Source: an uncultured Erythrobacteraceae bacterium
GTDB taxonomy: Bacteria; Pseudomonadota; Alphaproteobacteria; Sphingomonadales; Sphingomonadaceae
Direction: 5' to 3'
NCBI GenBank assembly: GCA_946482075.1
Contig: CAMLQG010000060.1
Location: 1 to 20,958 of the forward strand
DNA length: 20,958 nucleotides
Both the position numbers and the translations under genes were made by a program. Under the pieces are notes generated by a model. That model was not told the origin of the DNA. It saw only the letters and a list, made by a program, of their open reading frames with translations, and did no database searches. Positions 14,297 through 20,958 of this stretch are shown here, one piece after another (within the stretch, counting starts at the first letter, position 1; each line of letters opens with the position of its first letter).

Positions 14297-16060
14297 TCAG
14301 GCTGCTGCCGCGACCGGGCGGGCCTTGCCGCCCGTCGCCGGCGGGCCGCCGAGAGACTTGTCCGGTGCCAGGAAAAGGCCGGAAGAACTCTCGGTATATT
14401 CCTTGCCGTCCATCGCGATTTCGCCATTCACCAAGATCCAGCGATAGCCGCCCGAATTGATTCTCTTTCTTCGTCCGCCTGCGGGCAAATCGTCGGCATC
14501 GTAATATTTGCTCGTATCGAAGAACAATTCGTCGAGCGAATAGACCAGGATGTCCGCCGCCATGCCTGGCGCCAGGACGCCGCGGTCGGATAGGCCGAGC
14601 GCCTGGGCGGTCACATTCGACATCTGGTAATGCGCATCCTCCACCGTCACGCGCTTCGAATCCCGGACCAGCCATACCATCAGGTCGGTCGTCCAGCCGG
14701 CACCGACGAACGACTGGAGATGCGCGCCGCCATCCGATCCGCCGATCAGGACGTTCTTGTGCCCCCAGACCTGCATGATCGCGTCCAGGCTGGCGGTGAG
14801 ATCCATGGTCTTGAAAGCCGCGCGGCCGCGGGACTTGATGTTGATGTCGGCATAGATGTCGACGATGTGCATGCCGCGCTCTTCCGCGATGGGGCCGAGC
14901 TTCTTGCCGATATATCGTTCGTATTCCGGCGCGTCAGGAGCGGAGAGCAGTGTCAGCTCTTCGATGACGCCGTTGTTCGATGCGAAGATCTGAGGGTTGT
15001 AGGCTTCCTTCAGCCGCTGAACGAAGGTGGGGTCCTGCAGCTTTGCGATGCGTGCCTCGTCGTCGCCCGCGAAGGAAAGCTCCCGCCATGTGGGGTCCAT
15101 ATCGAACGAGACGGCCGTGCCGAGGCTGATTTCGACCCAACCACGGCCCGAGAAAGTCTGCGAAAGAAGCGTTTTTCCGTCCGCGTTCACTCGATCGTGC
15201 CAGTCGAGCCCCTTCTTGAGCGCATAGCCGTCTTCACCGGCCTGGGAGAGGAAGCTGTGCAGGACAGGCCTGCCAAGCGCCGTCAGCTTCTCGCTCAGCG
15301 ATGCGGTGGGATCGATGCCGGCCCGACCGGCAAGAAGCTGGATGAGTCCATCATTGCGTTCCGCCAGCACGTTGGAGATGTCGCAGACATCTTCGTGGGA
15401 TAGCAGGTCATTGGGCAAGGGGCCGCCGTCGCTGTCGACATGGCCGCTATTGTCGCCCTGGTAGCAGATGGAGATGCCGATCGCGCCGGCATCCATCGTC
15501 TCGCTGATCATGCGCTTCATGTCGTCGATTTCGCCGCGTGTCGGGCGCCGGCTTTTGCTTTCGCTGATACCCATCGCGTACATCTGGATCGGACCCAATG
15601 CGGCGTAGGCCATCAGATTCAGCGCCTTCTTCTGCTTCTTCAGCGCTGCGATGAATTCCGGTCCCGTTTCCCAGGACCAGGGAAGGATGGCCTTCTGAAC
15701 GGCATGCGGAATCTGTTCGACCGCTTCGAGCATGAGCATGTAGCGTTCGCGGTCATCCGGCCGGCAGGGGGCGAGGCCGATGCCGCAATTCGACATGAGA
15801 ATGGTGGTTACGCCATTCTGCAAGGCGTCGGAGCAGGTCGGGTCGTAGAATATCTGCGCATCGAAATGCGTGTGCGGGTCGATGAAGCCCGGTGCCACGA
15901 AACGCCCTTCCGCATCGATCGATCTTTCTGCCGTGGCATCGGCGAGATCGCCGATCGCGGCCACGCGATCGGCCGTGATCCCGACATCCGCGCGATAGGG
16001 TTTGGCGCCCGTACCGTCGACGACAATGCCGTTGCGAATAATGAGGTCATAGCTGGACAC
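14297..16060 (-). CDS. Amidohydrolase, N-acyl-D-amino-acid deacylase (D-aminoacylase) family
   Basis: This metal-dependent hydrolase of 587 residues belongs to the COG3653-type amidohydrolase group, whose known members release D-amino acids from N-acyl derivatives; many relatives act on other amides or cyclic imides. From the GTG start, strand YDLIIRNGIVVDGTG is followed by VAPGFIDPHTHFDAQ with metal ligands H63 and H65. TTILMSNCGIGLAPC then comes at 85-99, and GGSDGGAHLQSF at 440-451 carries the conserved Asp. DRGVLAPGMAADILVY is near the C-terminus. GTG at 16060 is preferred because GGGAG lies 6 bases before it and VSSYDLIIRNG matches the family start; the frame extends to 16153 without support. 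It ends facing the LysR gene and is divergent from the TonB receptor. Confidence 0.85.
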   Translation of the reverse strand: MSSYDLIIRNGIVVDGTGAKPYRADVGITADRVAAIGDLADATAERSIDAEGRFVAPGFIDPHTHFDAQIFYDPTCSDALQNGVTTILMSNCGIGLAPCRPDDRERYMLMLEAVEQIPHAVQKAILPWSWETGPEFIAALKKQKKALNLMAYAALGPIQMYAMGISESKSRRPTRGEIDDMKRMISETMDAGAIGISICYQGDNSGHVDSDGGPLPNDLLSHEDVCDISNVLAERNDGLIQLLAGRAGIDPTASLSEKLTALGRPVLHSFLSQAGEDGYALKKGLDWHDRVNADGKTLLSQTFSGRGWVEISLGTAVSFDMDPTWRELSFAGDDEARIAKLQDPTFVQRLKEAYNPQIFASNNGVIEELTLLSAPDAPEYERYIGKKLGPIAEERGMHIVDIYADINIKSRGRAAFKTMDLTASLDAIMQVWGHKNVLIGGSDGGAHLQSFVGAGWTTDLMVWLVRDSKRVTVEDAHYQMSNVTAQALGLSDRGVLAPGMAADILVYSLDELFFDTSKYYDADDLPAGGRRKRINSGGYRWILVNGEIAMDGKEYTESSSGLFLAPDKSLGGPPATGGKARPVAAAA

Positions 16061-16467
16061 ACTGTTCTCCCGAACTTGAGTTCTGATCAATTTGCGGGGC
16101 GCAGCGTATTGGGCGTGAACACGCGCATCCAATATGAATACGCGCCTCTTCATACGAATCCGTTGATCGTCGGCGCACAGAAGCGCGGGATGGCCGGTGA
16201 TCGCGCGGGCTTGCCGGGATTATAGAAAACCATTTTGTTACAATATATTGAAGTGCTTCCGGAGAGGCGCCGCCGCTGCTTCCGCGTGCGGATCGATCAG
16301 GTCCGTTCCAAGTCAAAAATCCAATCGGATTTCGTCTAATGGCGTGGAAGATTCATATTAGAAATGCCTTCCCGAACCGGGCAGACAAAAATCACAAACT
16401 GCAGAATATCGATCGCTTTCTCGGAGGTTGTCTCGTCCGGGATGCGGCAACGGTCGGGGAGAGGTGC
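16061..16467. promoter_or_regulatory. Divergent control region between amidohydrolase and TonB receptor
   Basis: This 407-base gap is AT-richer than its surroundings around 16220-16255 and 16310-16400. It holds two overlapping palindromes, TTGTTACAA (16235-16243) and CAATATATTG (16241-16250). An exact TATAAT on the reverse strand (16219-16224) reads towards the amidohydrolase but lacks a good -35, as expected for activator-dependent promoters. A second dyad, AAATCC-AATC-GGATTT, lies at 16317-16332, nearer the receptor gene. These are candidate operators for the nearby LysR protein. No gene is convincing here; frames crossing it are extensions of the flanking genes. Confidence 0.5.
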
Positions 16468-18819
16468 ATGGGGCGGGCAAAGTTCATCAAGGCGGCGGCG
16501 CTGGCCGGGGCTGCCATAGCGGGTTCGCAACATGGCTCGGCCTGGGCGCAGGAAGCGGATGGCCAGCCCGGCCTCGCGCGGGGCGGCGAGATCATCGTGA
16601 CTGCTCGCAAGCAGGCGGAGTCGCTCATTGCCGTGCCCGTCGCGGTGACCGCGATGACTTCGGAGGACGTCAACCGTTACGCGGCAAACGACTTGGTGAG
16701 AATTTCGCAGCTTACCCCGCAAGTCGAACTCTATCGCGGCGGGTCGGGCGCAGGTGCGAGCTTCGTCATCCGCGGCATCGGTTCGGCGCAGGGCGACGCG
16801 GGTCTTGAACAGACCGTGACCGTCAATATCGACGGGCTGCAGATCAGCCGCGGTGTCGTCGTCAATCAGGCCATGTTCGATATCCAGCAGGTCGAGATCC
16901 TCAAGGGGCCGCAAGCGCTGTTCTTCGGCAAGAACAGCCCCGCAGGCGTGTTCTCCGTGACCTCGGTCAATCCGACGGACGTCCTCGAAGGCTACGCGAA
17001 GGCCGGTTACGAGTTCAGGGCGCGCGAGCGCTATGTGGAAGGCGCCATCGGCGGCCCGCTCAGCGATACGCTCAAAGTGCGGATCGCGGGGCGTGCTTCC
17101 AAGATGGATGGCTGGATCCGCAACTATGCCAGGCCGGTGGCCGATCCGGCGAACCCCGGCGTGACGCTGCCCGGAGCGTGGTCCAAGCGCAATCCGGGCG
17201 GGCGGACCTATGTCGGGCGGCTTACCGCGATTTTCGAGCCGACTTCCGATCTGAGCTTCAACCTCAAGGTTCTCTACGGAGATTCCAAGTTCAACGGGGA
17301 CTCGAACTGGGAGGCGGTTTGCGCACCCGGAGTGAAGCCGACCTCGAGCGGCTTCATCGACCCGCAGGACGATTGCACGCTCAACTTCAAACGAGCGGTC
17401 ACCGCATTCGCTCCGACCTACGTCAAGGGGACGGGCTTCGAGGATGGTATCCCGTTCAGCCGCAACAAGAACTTCGTCACGAGCCTGAATACGGACCTCA
17501 CGCTCGGTTCGATCAATCTCACCGCAGTGACGGGCTATTACAAGATCAAGAAGTTCGGACGCGACGACAGCACCGGCAGCGCGATCAGTCAGTCGGGCGG
17601 CGGTACCGATGAGATCACCGAAGCTTTCTCGCAGGAAATCCGCGCGGTCAGCGATTTCGACGGTCCGATCAATTTCACGCTGGGCGCGTTCTACGACCAT
17701 ATGACGCGTTCGCAATTCACCGATCTTCGAATTCAGTATGTCCCGGCGGATGTGGCCACCGGCAGTTTCATGACATCGACGAAGCAGGCCGACAACAGCA
17801 CCACGACCTATTCGCTCTTCGGCCAGGTGCGCTGGAACATCCTCGACAATCTCGAGCTTGCCGGCGGTGCCCGCTGGACCCGCGAGAAGAAACGGACGGT
17901 TCAGAACCAACCCTATGTGCACGGCTTGCTCAGCGCGGCCTTCCTTTCTCCTGCGGTCGTCCTCCGCAATCGGTACTCCGATGAGGACGTGTCGCCCGAA
18001 GTCACGTTGACTTGGCATCCCACTCCGCGGACGACCATTTATGGTGCCTACAAGACCGGGTACAAATCGGGCGGCATCGCCAATCCCAACGTGCTCACGG
18101 TGGCGGATAGCGAAGCAACGGTCGAGTTCGGCGCAGAGAAGGCCCGGGGCGGCGAGGTCGGCTTCAAGGGTCAGTTCATGAACAACCGGGTGCGATTGGA
18201 ACTGGTCGGGTACCGCTACACGTTCAAGGGCCTGCAGACATCTTCCTACGATCCTGTCTTCACTCGCTATATCCTGCGCAACGCGGCTTCTGCCCGCACG
18301 ACCGGCGTGGAAGGATCGGTCGATGCGCGGATTACCGACCAGCTCTCCTTGCGTGGATCGTTCGGCTATAACCGGGCGAAGTTCCTGAGCTTCCCCGGCG
18401 CGCCCTGCTATACGGGCCAGACTGCGGTAACCGGCTGCGTGGCGGGCCAGCAGGATCTGAGCGGGCAACAGCTCTATCGCGCTCCAAAATTCGGCGCGAC
18501 GATGGGCGCGAGCTACGATGTCGAGGTTCAGAACAATCTGAGCATCGGCGTCAACGCGGATGCACGCTATACCAGCAGCTATATCGCTCAGGAAAACTAC
18601 AACCCGCTGAGCAAGCAGGATGCCTATTGGCTGCTGAATGCGGGCGCCCGCATCTATTCGACCGACCAGAAGTGGGAACTTGCGTTGATCGGCCGCAACC
18701 TCACCAACACGAAGTATTTCGGCCTCTCGATCGACCGGCCTCGCGGCACGGCCGGCCAGTTGATCGTCGTCGGCAATCGCGCGAGGGAGTTGATCCTGCA
18801 GGGCACATTTCGTTTCTAG
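16468..18819 (+). CDS. TonB-dependent outer-membrane receptor
   Basis: The 783-residue protein is an outer-membrane active transporter driven by TonB-ExbBD. A signal peptide ends AAIAGSQHGSAWA, with cleavage expected after residue 27. The TonB box EIIVTA is at 41-46. The plug domain continues to about 165: VPVAVTAMTSEDV, ASFVIRGIGSAQG, IQQVEILKGPQALFFGKNSPAG. A 22-stranded barrel follows, ending in GTFRF with a C-terminal Phe. The pattern is that of the sphingomonad receptors usually found with catabolic genes rather than classical siderophore genes. ATG at 16468 is used because GGGGAGAGG precedes it and the signal peptide starts there; the frame is open to 16339. It is transcribed divergently from the amidohydrolase, and the MFS gene follows on the same strand. 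Confidence 0.93.
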   Translation: MGRAKFIKAAALAGAAIAGSQHGSAWAQEADGQPGLARGGEIIVTARKQAESLIAVPVAVTAMTSEDVNRYAANDLVRISQLTPQVELYRGGSGAGASFVIRGIGSAQGDAGLEQTVTVNIDGLQISRGVVVNQAMFDIQQVEILKGPQALFFGKNSPAGVFSVTSVNPTDVLEGYAKAGYEFRARERYVEGAIGGPLSDTLKVRIAGRASKMDGWIRNYARPVADPANPGVTLPGAWSKRNPGGRTYVGRLTAIFEPTSDLSFNLKVLYGDSKFNGDSNWEAVCAPGVKPTSSGFIDPQDDCTLNFKRAVTAFAPTYVKGTGFEDGIPFSRNKNFVTSLNTDLTLGSINLTAVTGYYKIKKFGRDDSTGSAISQSGGGTDEITEAFSQEIRAVSDFDGPINFTLGAFYDHMTRSQFTDLRIQYVPADVATGSFMTSTKQADNSTTTYSLFGQVRWNILDNLELAGGARWTREKKRTVQNQPYVHGLLSAAFLSPAVVLRNRYSDEDVSPEVTLTWHPTPRTTIYGAYKTGYKSGGIANPNVLTVADSEATVEFGAEKARGGEVGFKGQFMNNRVRLELVGYRYTFKGLQTSSYDPVFTRYILRNAASARTTGVEGSVDARITDQLSLRGSFGYNRAKFLSFPGAPCYTGQTAVTGCVAGQQDLSGQQLYRAPKFGATMGASYDVEVQNNLSIGVNADARYTSSYIAQENYNPLSKQDAYWLLNAGARIYSTDQKWELALIGRNLTNTKYFGLSIDRPRGTAGQLIVVGNRARELILQGTFRF

Positions 18820-18835
18820 GCATGAGGGAGCCGTC

Positions 18836-18861
18836 GGTCCGGCGAGGATGCTCGCCGGGCC
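18836..18861 (+). terminator. GC-rich hairpin after the TonB receptor gene
   Basis: An 11-bp stem with one G.U pair (18836-18846, GGTCCGGCGAG, with 18851-18861) closes the loop GATG, 16 bases after the receptor stop. There is no T-tract, so it may attenuate rather than fully end transcription into the MFS gene 40 bases downstream. Confidence 0.5.
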
Positions 18862-18901
18862 GGTGTGCGCTCATGTAATATGAAAGAAGCGGTGTACCTG
18901 A

Positions 18902-20104
18902 ATGAAACGCTCGATCTCCGCCTGGCAATGTCTGGCCGCCGCCTTTACGGGAACGGGCGTCGGGTTCAGCATGATCGTGCTGACAGCGAGCCTGTTCATC
19001 GAGCCGATCCAGCGGGAATTCGCCCTGAGCCGGGCCGAGGCCACCATCATTCCTCTCGTAAGCCTGCTGGCCTTGCCGATGCATACGCTCGCCGGATCTC
19101 TGGTCGACAGGATCGGCGCCCGGAAGGTCGGGTGTGTGGGGCTCGTCCTTCTGGCTGCGGTGCTGCTTGCCATCACGCAGGTGTCCTTCGGATCGCTGCC
19201 TTTCCATGCTCTCCTGGTGGGACTGGCGATCGCAGGGCCGATGACCAGCGCGACCGTGTTCACGAAGCCGGTGGCCCTGTGGTTCGCGGATAGGCCTGGA
19301 ATGGCGTTCGCCATCACGATGACCGGCGTGTCGGTGGTGGGCGCAGTCGCGATTCCCCTGATCACCGGGATCATAGCCGCCCATGATTGGCGCTGGGGTT
19401 ACGCTGCGCTGGCTGGCACCGTGCTGCTCTTGGGGCTCCCGATCGTGACTTTGTGGCTGCGCACGCCCGAGAACGAGAATCGTCCGCGCAAAGAGCATTC
19501 TTCGCTGTGGGATATGGTCGCCGATCGACGGCTATGGCTGCTCGCTTCCGGCCTCGGCATCGCATCCGTCCCTATCGGCGGCTTCATGGGACATATGCAG
19601 CCGCTCCTGACCGGGGGCGGGTTCGATCTCCCCTCGGCCGCACGCGTGGGCTCGCTGTTCGCGATCTGCATCGGGGTGGGGCGCCTCGCTGCGGGTTTCC
19701 TGCTCGATCGCTTTCCGGCCGGCGCGGTGTCCGCCGCCTGCCTGGCATTGGCAAGCACGGGCGCGTTTCTGTTCGGCAGTGCGGGCGGCGCTGCGGGAAC
19801 GATGATGCTGTTACCGGTGGCAGCCGCCCTTATCGCGCTCGCTTACGGGGCGGAGGCGGATTTCGTAGGCTATTTCTGCCTCCGCATGTTCGGCGAACGG
19901 AACTACTCCGCGCTTTTCGGCTTCGTCAGCACGTTCATCGTCATGGGGATCGGCGTGGGAGGCATGGTGTTCGCCGCGGGGTTCGACCTCTTCGGGAACT
20001 ATGTCGCCGTCTGCTACGCGTCCGGGGCATTGTTCCTCGTTTCGGCCGTCATCCTGTTCGCGCTCGATCCCGATCGAGCGCAAGCCATGCCGAAAGCAGG
20101 CTAA
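18902..20104 (+). CDS. Major facilitator superfamily transporter (monocarboxylate/oxalate-formate antiporter-like)
   Basis: The 400-residue protein has about 12 hydrophobic helices in two halves joined by a charged loop at 188-205 (TPENENRPRKEHSS). MFS motif A is seen as GSLVDRIGARK at 65-75, and its second-half partner as GRLAAGFLLDR at 260-270. The general style (LFIEPIQREFALSRAEATII, WRWGYAALA) is that of the MCT/oxalate-formate antiporter group, which moves small organic acids across the inner membrane. The substrate is unknown. The ATG at 18902 has only a weak purine-rich site (AAGAAG) before it, and no alternative start lies upstream in frame. It follows the TonB receptor, so outer and inner membrane transport of the same compound is plausible. 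It ends 5 bases from the convergent next gene. Confidence 0.87.
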   Translation: MKRSISAWQCLAAAFTGTGVGFSMIVLTASLFIEPIQREFALSRAEATIIPLVSLLALPMHTLAGSLVDRIGARKVGCVGLVLLAAVLLAITQVSFGSLPFHALLVGLAIAGPMTSATVFTKPVALWFADRPGMAFAITMTGVSVVGAVAIPLITGIIAAHDWRWGYAALAGTVLLLGLPIVTLWLRTPENENRPRKEHSSLWDMVADRRLWLLASGLGIASVPIGGFMGHMQPLLTGGGFDLPSAARVGSLFAICIGVGRLAAGFLLDRFPAGAVSAACLALASTGAFLFGSAGGAAGTMMLLPVAAALIALAYGAEADFVGYFCLRMFGERNYSALFGFVSTFIVMGIGVGGMVFAAGFDLFGNYVAVCYASGALFLVSAVILFALDPDRAQAMPKAG

Positions 20105-20109
20105 AGGGG

Positions 20110-20469
20110 TTACAGCGGCTGGTCGAAGAAGCACACGCGCGAGCCGTAACGCGCGCTGTATTTCTCGACGATATAGGTCGGCGGAGCCGCTCCGATGATG
20201 AGCAATTCCGTCAACTCGAACAACGCGTGAAAATTCGCGGTCGCAGCCATCACATTTGCCGAATGTGCCCGCAGGGCGTCCCAGTCCGCATAGATTTCGG
20301 TGATGCAGGCGCGTCCGTCGACGGCGGCAGCCCAGTCGCAGCGGTAGGTGAGAGTCCGTCCCCTTTCGCGCTCGGCGACCATCGCCGTCAGTTGAGCCGC
20401 CTGCCGTTCGAATTCGACGCGTTCGTTCGGCCCCACGGCGACCGTGGCGCAGATGATGATTTCGCTCAT
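20110..20469 (-). CDS. ABM-like dimeric alpha-beta barrel protein (putative quinol monooxygenase type)
   Basis: The 119-residue protein has the ferredoxin-like layout of the antibiotic biosynthesis monooxygenase (ABM) superfamily. It starts with strand EIIICATVAVGPNERVEFERQAAQLTAMVAERE and continues with strand TLTYRCDWAAAVDG. The family block ACITEIYADWDALRAHSAN is followed by a C-terminal part ending SRVCFFDQPL. Members act as cofactor-free monooxygenases or as small dimeric binding or isomerising proteins, so the reaction is open. The start ATG at 20469 is 7 bases after the stop of the upstream amidohydrolase, showing co-transcription and probable translational coupling. Its own stop is 5 bases from the MFS stop on the other strand. 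Confidence 0.75.
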   Translation of the reverse strand: MSEIIICATVAVGPNERVEFERQAAQLTAMVAERERGRTLTYRCDWAAAVDGRACITEIYADWDALRAHSANVMAATANFHALFELTELLIIGAAPPTYIVEKYSARYGSRVCFFDQPL

Positions 20470-20476
20470 GCGGCCC

Positions 20477-20958
20477 TCACACGCTCACGCGCCGGCCGGG
20501 TAGAGCGCCGGTCGGCCTGCCTTGCGACATGATGACCTGGCCGGATACGATCGTCGCGACATATCCGTCGGCATTCTGGTTGATCCGTCGGGTGCCGCCG
20601 GGAAGATCGTTCACCGTATGCGGGGCATGCAGCCGAAGTGCATCGAAATCGATCAGGTTCAGGTCCGCCTTGTAACCCGGCGCCACCTTGCCGCGATCCT
20701 CGAAACGCATCATGCGCGCGGGCTTCTGGGTCAGCATGTGGATGATCCAGGGCAGGGGAAGCGTCCCTTCCTTCCTGTCACGCCCCCAATAGCTCAGCAT
20801 GAAGGTGGGATAGGCCGCGTCGCAGATCACCGCATAATGCGCGCCGCCATCGCCCAGCGCCAGGACGGCGCTGGGAGGGGCCATCATTTCCAGCAGATCG
20901 TCGAAGGATTCGGGCACGAGGGCCAGTTCGGGCCGTTGCAGCCAGACGCGCCAGTAGT
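20477..20958 (-). CDS. Second D-aminoacylase-family amidohydrolase, C-terminal part (5' end outside window)
   Basis: The frame is open from the right edge (YWRVWLQRPELALVPESFDD...) to TGA at 20477-20479, giving about 160 C-terminal residues. SAVLALGDGGAHYAV corresponds to the GGSDGGAHLQSF block of the amidohydrolase at 14297-16060, with the conserved Asp. MLTQKPARMMRFEDRGKVAPGYKADLNLIDFDAL is the usual metal-hydrolase C-terminal part, and the end resembles N-acyl-D-amino-acid deacylases and related cyclic-amide hydrolases. It is the upstream member of an operon with the ABM-like gene. It is a diverged paralogue, not a recent duplicate, of the first amidohydrolase. Only the 3' part is visible, so the HxH metal site cannot be checked. 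Confidence 0.82.
   Translation of the reverse strand, partial: YWRVWLQRPELALVPESFDDLLEMMAPPSAVLALGDGGAHYAVICDAAYPTFMLSYWGRDRKEGTLPLPWIIHMLTQKPARMMRFEDRGKVAPGYKADLNLIDFDALRLHAPHTVNDLPGGTRRINQNADGYVATIVSGQVIMSQGRPTGALPGRRVSV

Noticed and set aside
16336..18468. 710-codon reverse-strand open frame opposite the TonB receptor
   Set aside because: The forward frame has a signal peptide, TonB box, plug and C-terminal Phe. The reverse frame is rich in Arg, Ala, Asp and His with no domain, a typical antisense shadow in GC-rich DNA.

Overview
The window is high-GC chromosomal DNA that looks like an alphaproteobacterium of the order Sphingomonadales (Novosphingobium/Sphingomonas-like; the genus cannot be resolved by eye). 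The reasons are the serC-serA...hisZ...purA arrangement, the alphaproteobacterial form of SerC, three families of extragenic palindromic repeats of the kind common in these genomes, a GTTC-N7-GTTC LexA-type box, and a large TonB-dependent receptor placed with catabolic genes.

Bases 1-8929 are mostly housekeeping. They hold the 3' end of serC (phosphoserine aminotransferase), serA (3-phosphoglycerate dehydrogenase) with a strong terminator, hisZ (regulatory subunit of ATP phosphoribosyltransferase), a small outer-membrane beta-barrel protein with its own terminator, a reverse-strand Rnk/GreA-like factor with a very structured leader, a two-domain chromate transporter, purA (adenylosuccinate synthetase, TTG start) and a YkuD-type lipoprotein. 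Palindromic repeats fill the gaps at about 573-661, 6712-6795 and 8266-8350.

Bases 8930-10935 form a transition. A winged-helix protein with a receiver-like N-terminus is driven by a TTGACA promoter whose -10 region lies inside a textbook alphaproteobacterial LexA box. Then come another repeat, two small reverse-strand proteins of 55 and 54 aa with good ribosome binding sites, and a complete tRNA-Val(UAC) with encoded CCA.

Bases 10936-20958, immediately after the tRNA, look like an accessory catabolic locus. It holds a SnoaL-like protein, a Baeyer-Villiger-type flavin monooxygenase, a LysR regulator, a D-aminoacylase-like amidohydrolase, a divergent TonB-dependent receptor, a 12-TM MFS transporter, a small dimeric alpha-beta-barrel (ABM-like) protein, and the 3' part of a second D-aminoacylase-like amidohydrolase that leaves the window. 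Together these suggest outer-membrane uptake, inner-membrane transport, oxygenation and amide or ester-type hydrolysis of one unknown compound under LysR control. This locus is the best candidate for an undescribed system here. Its substrate cannot be read from sequence alone.
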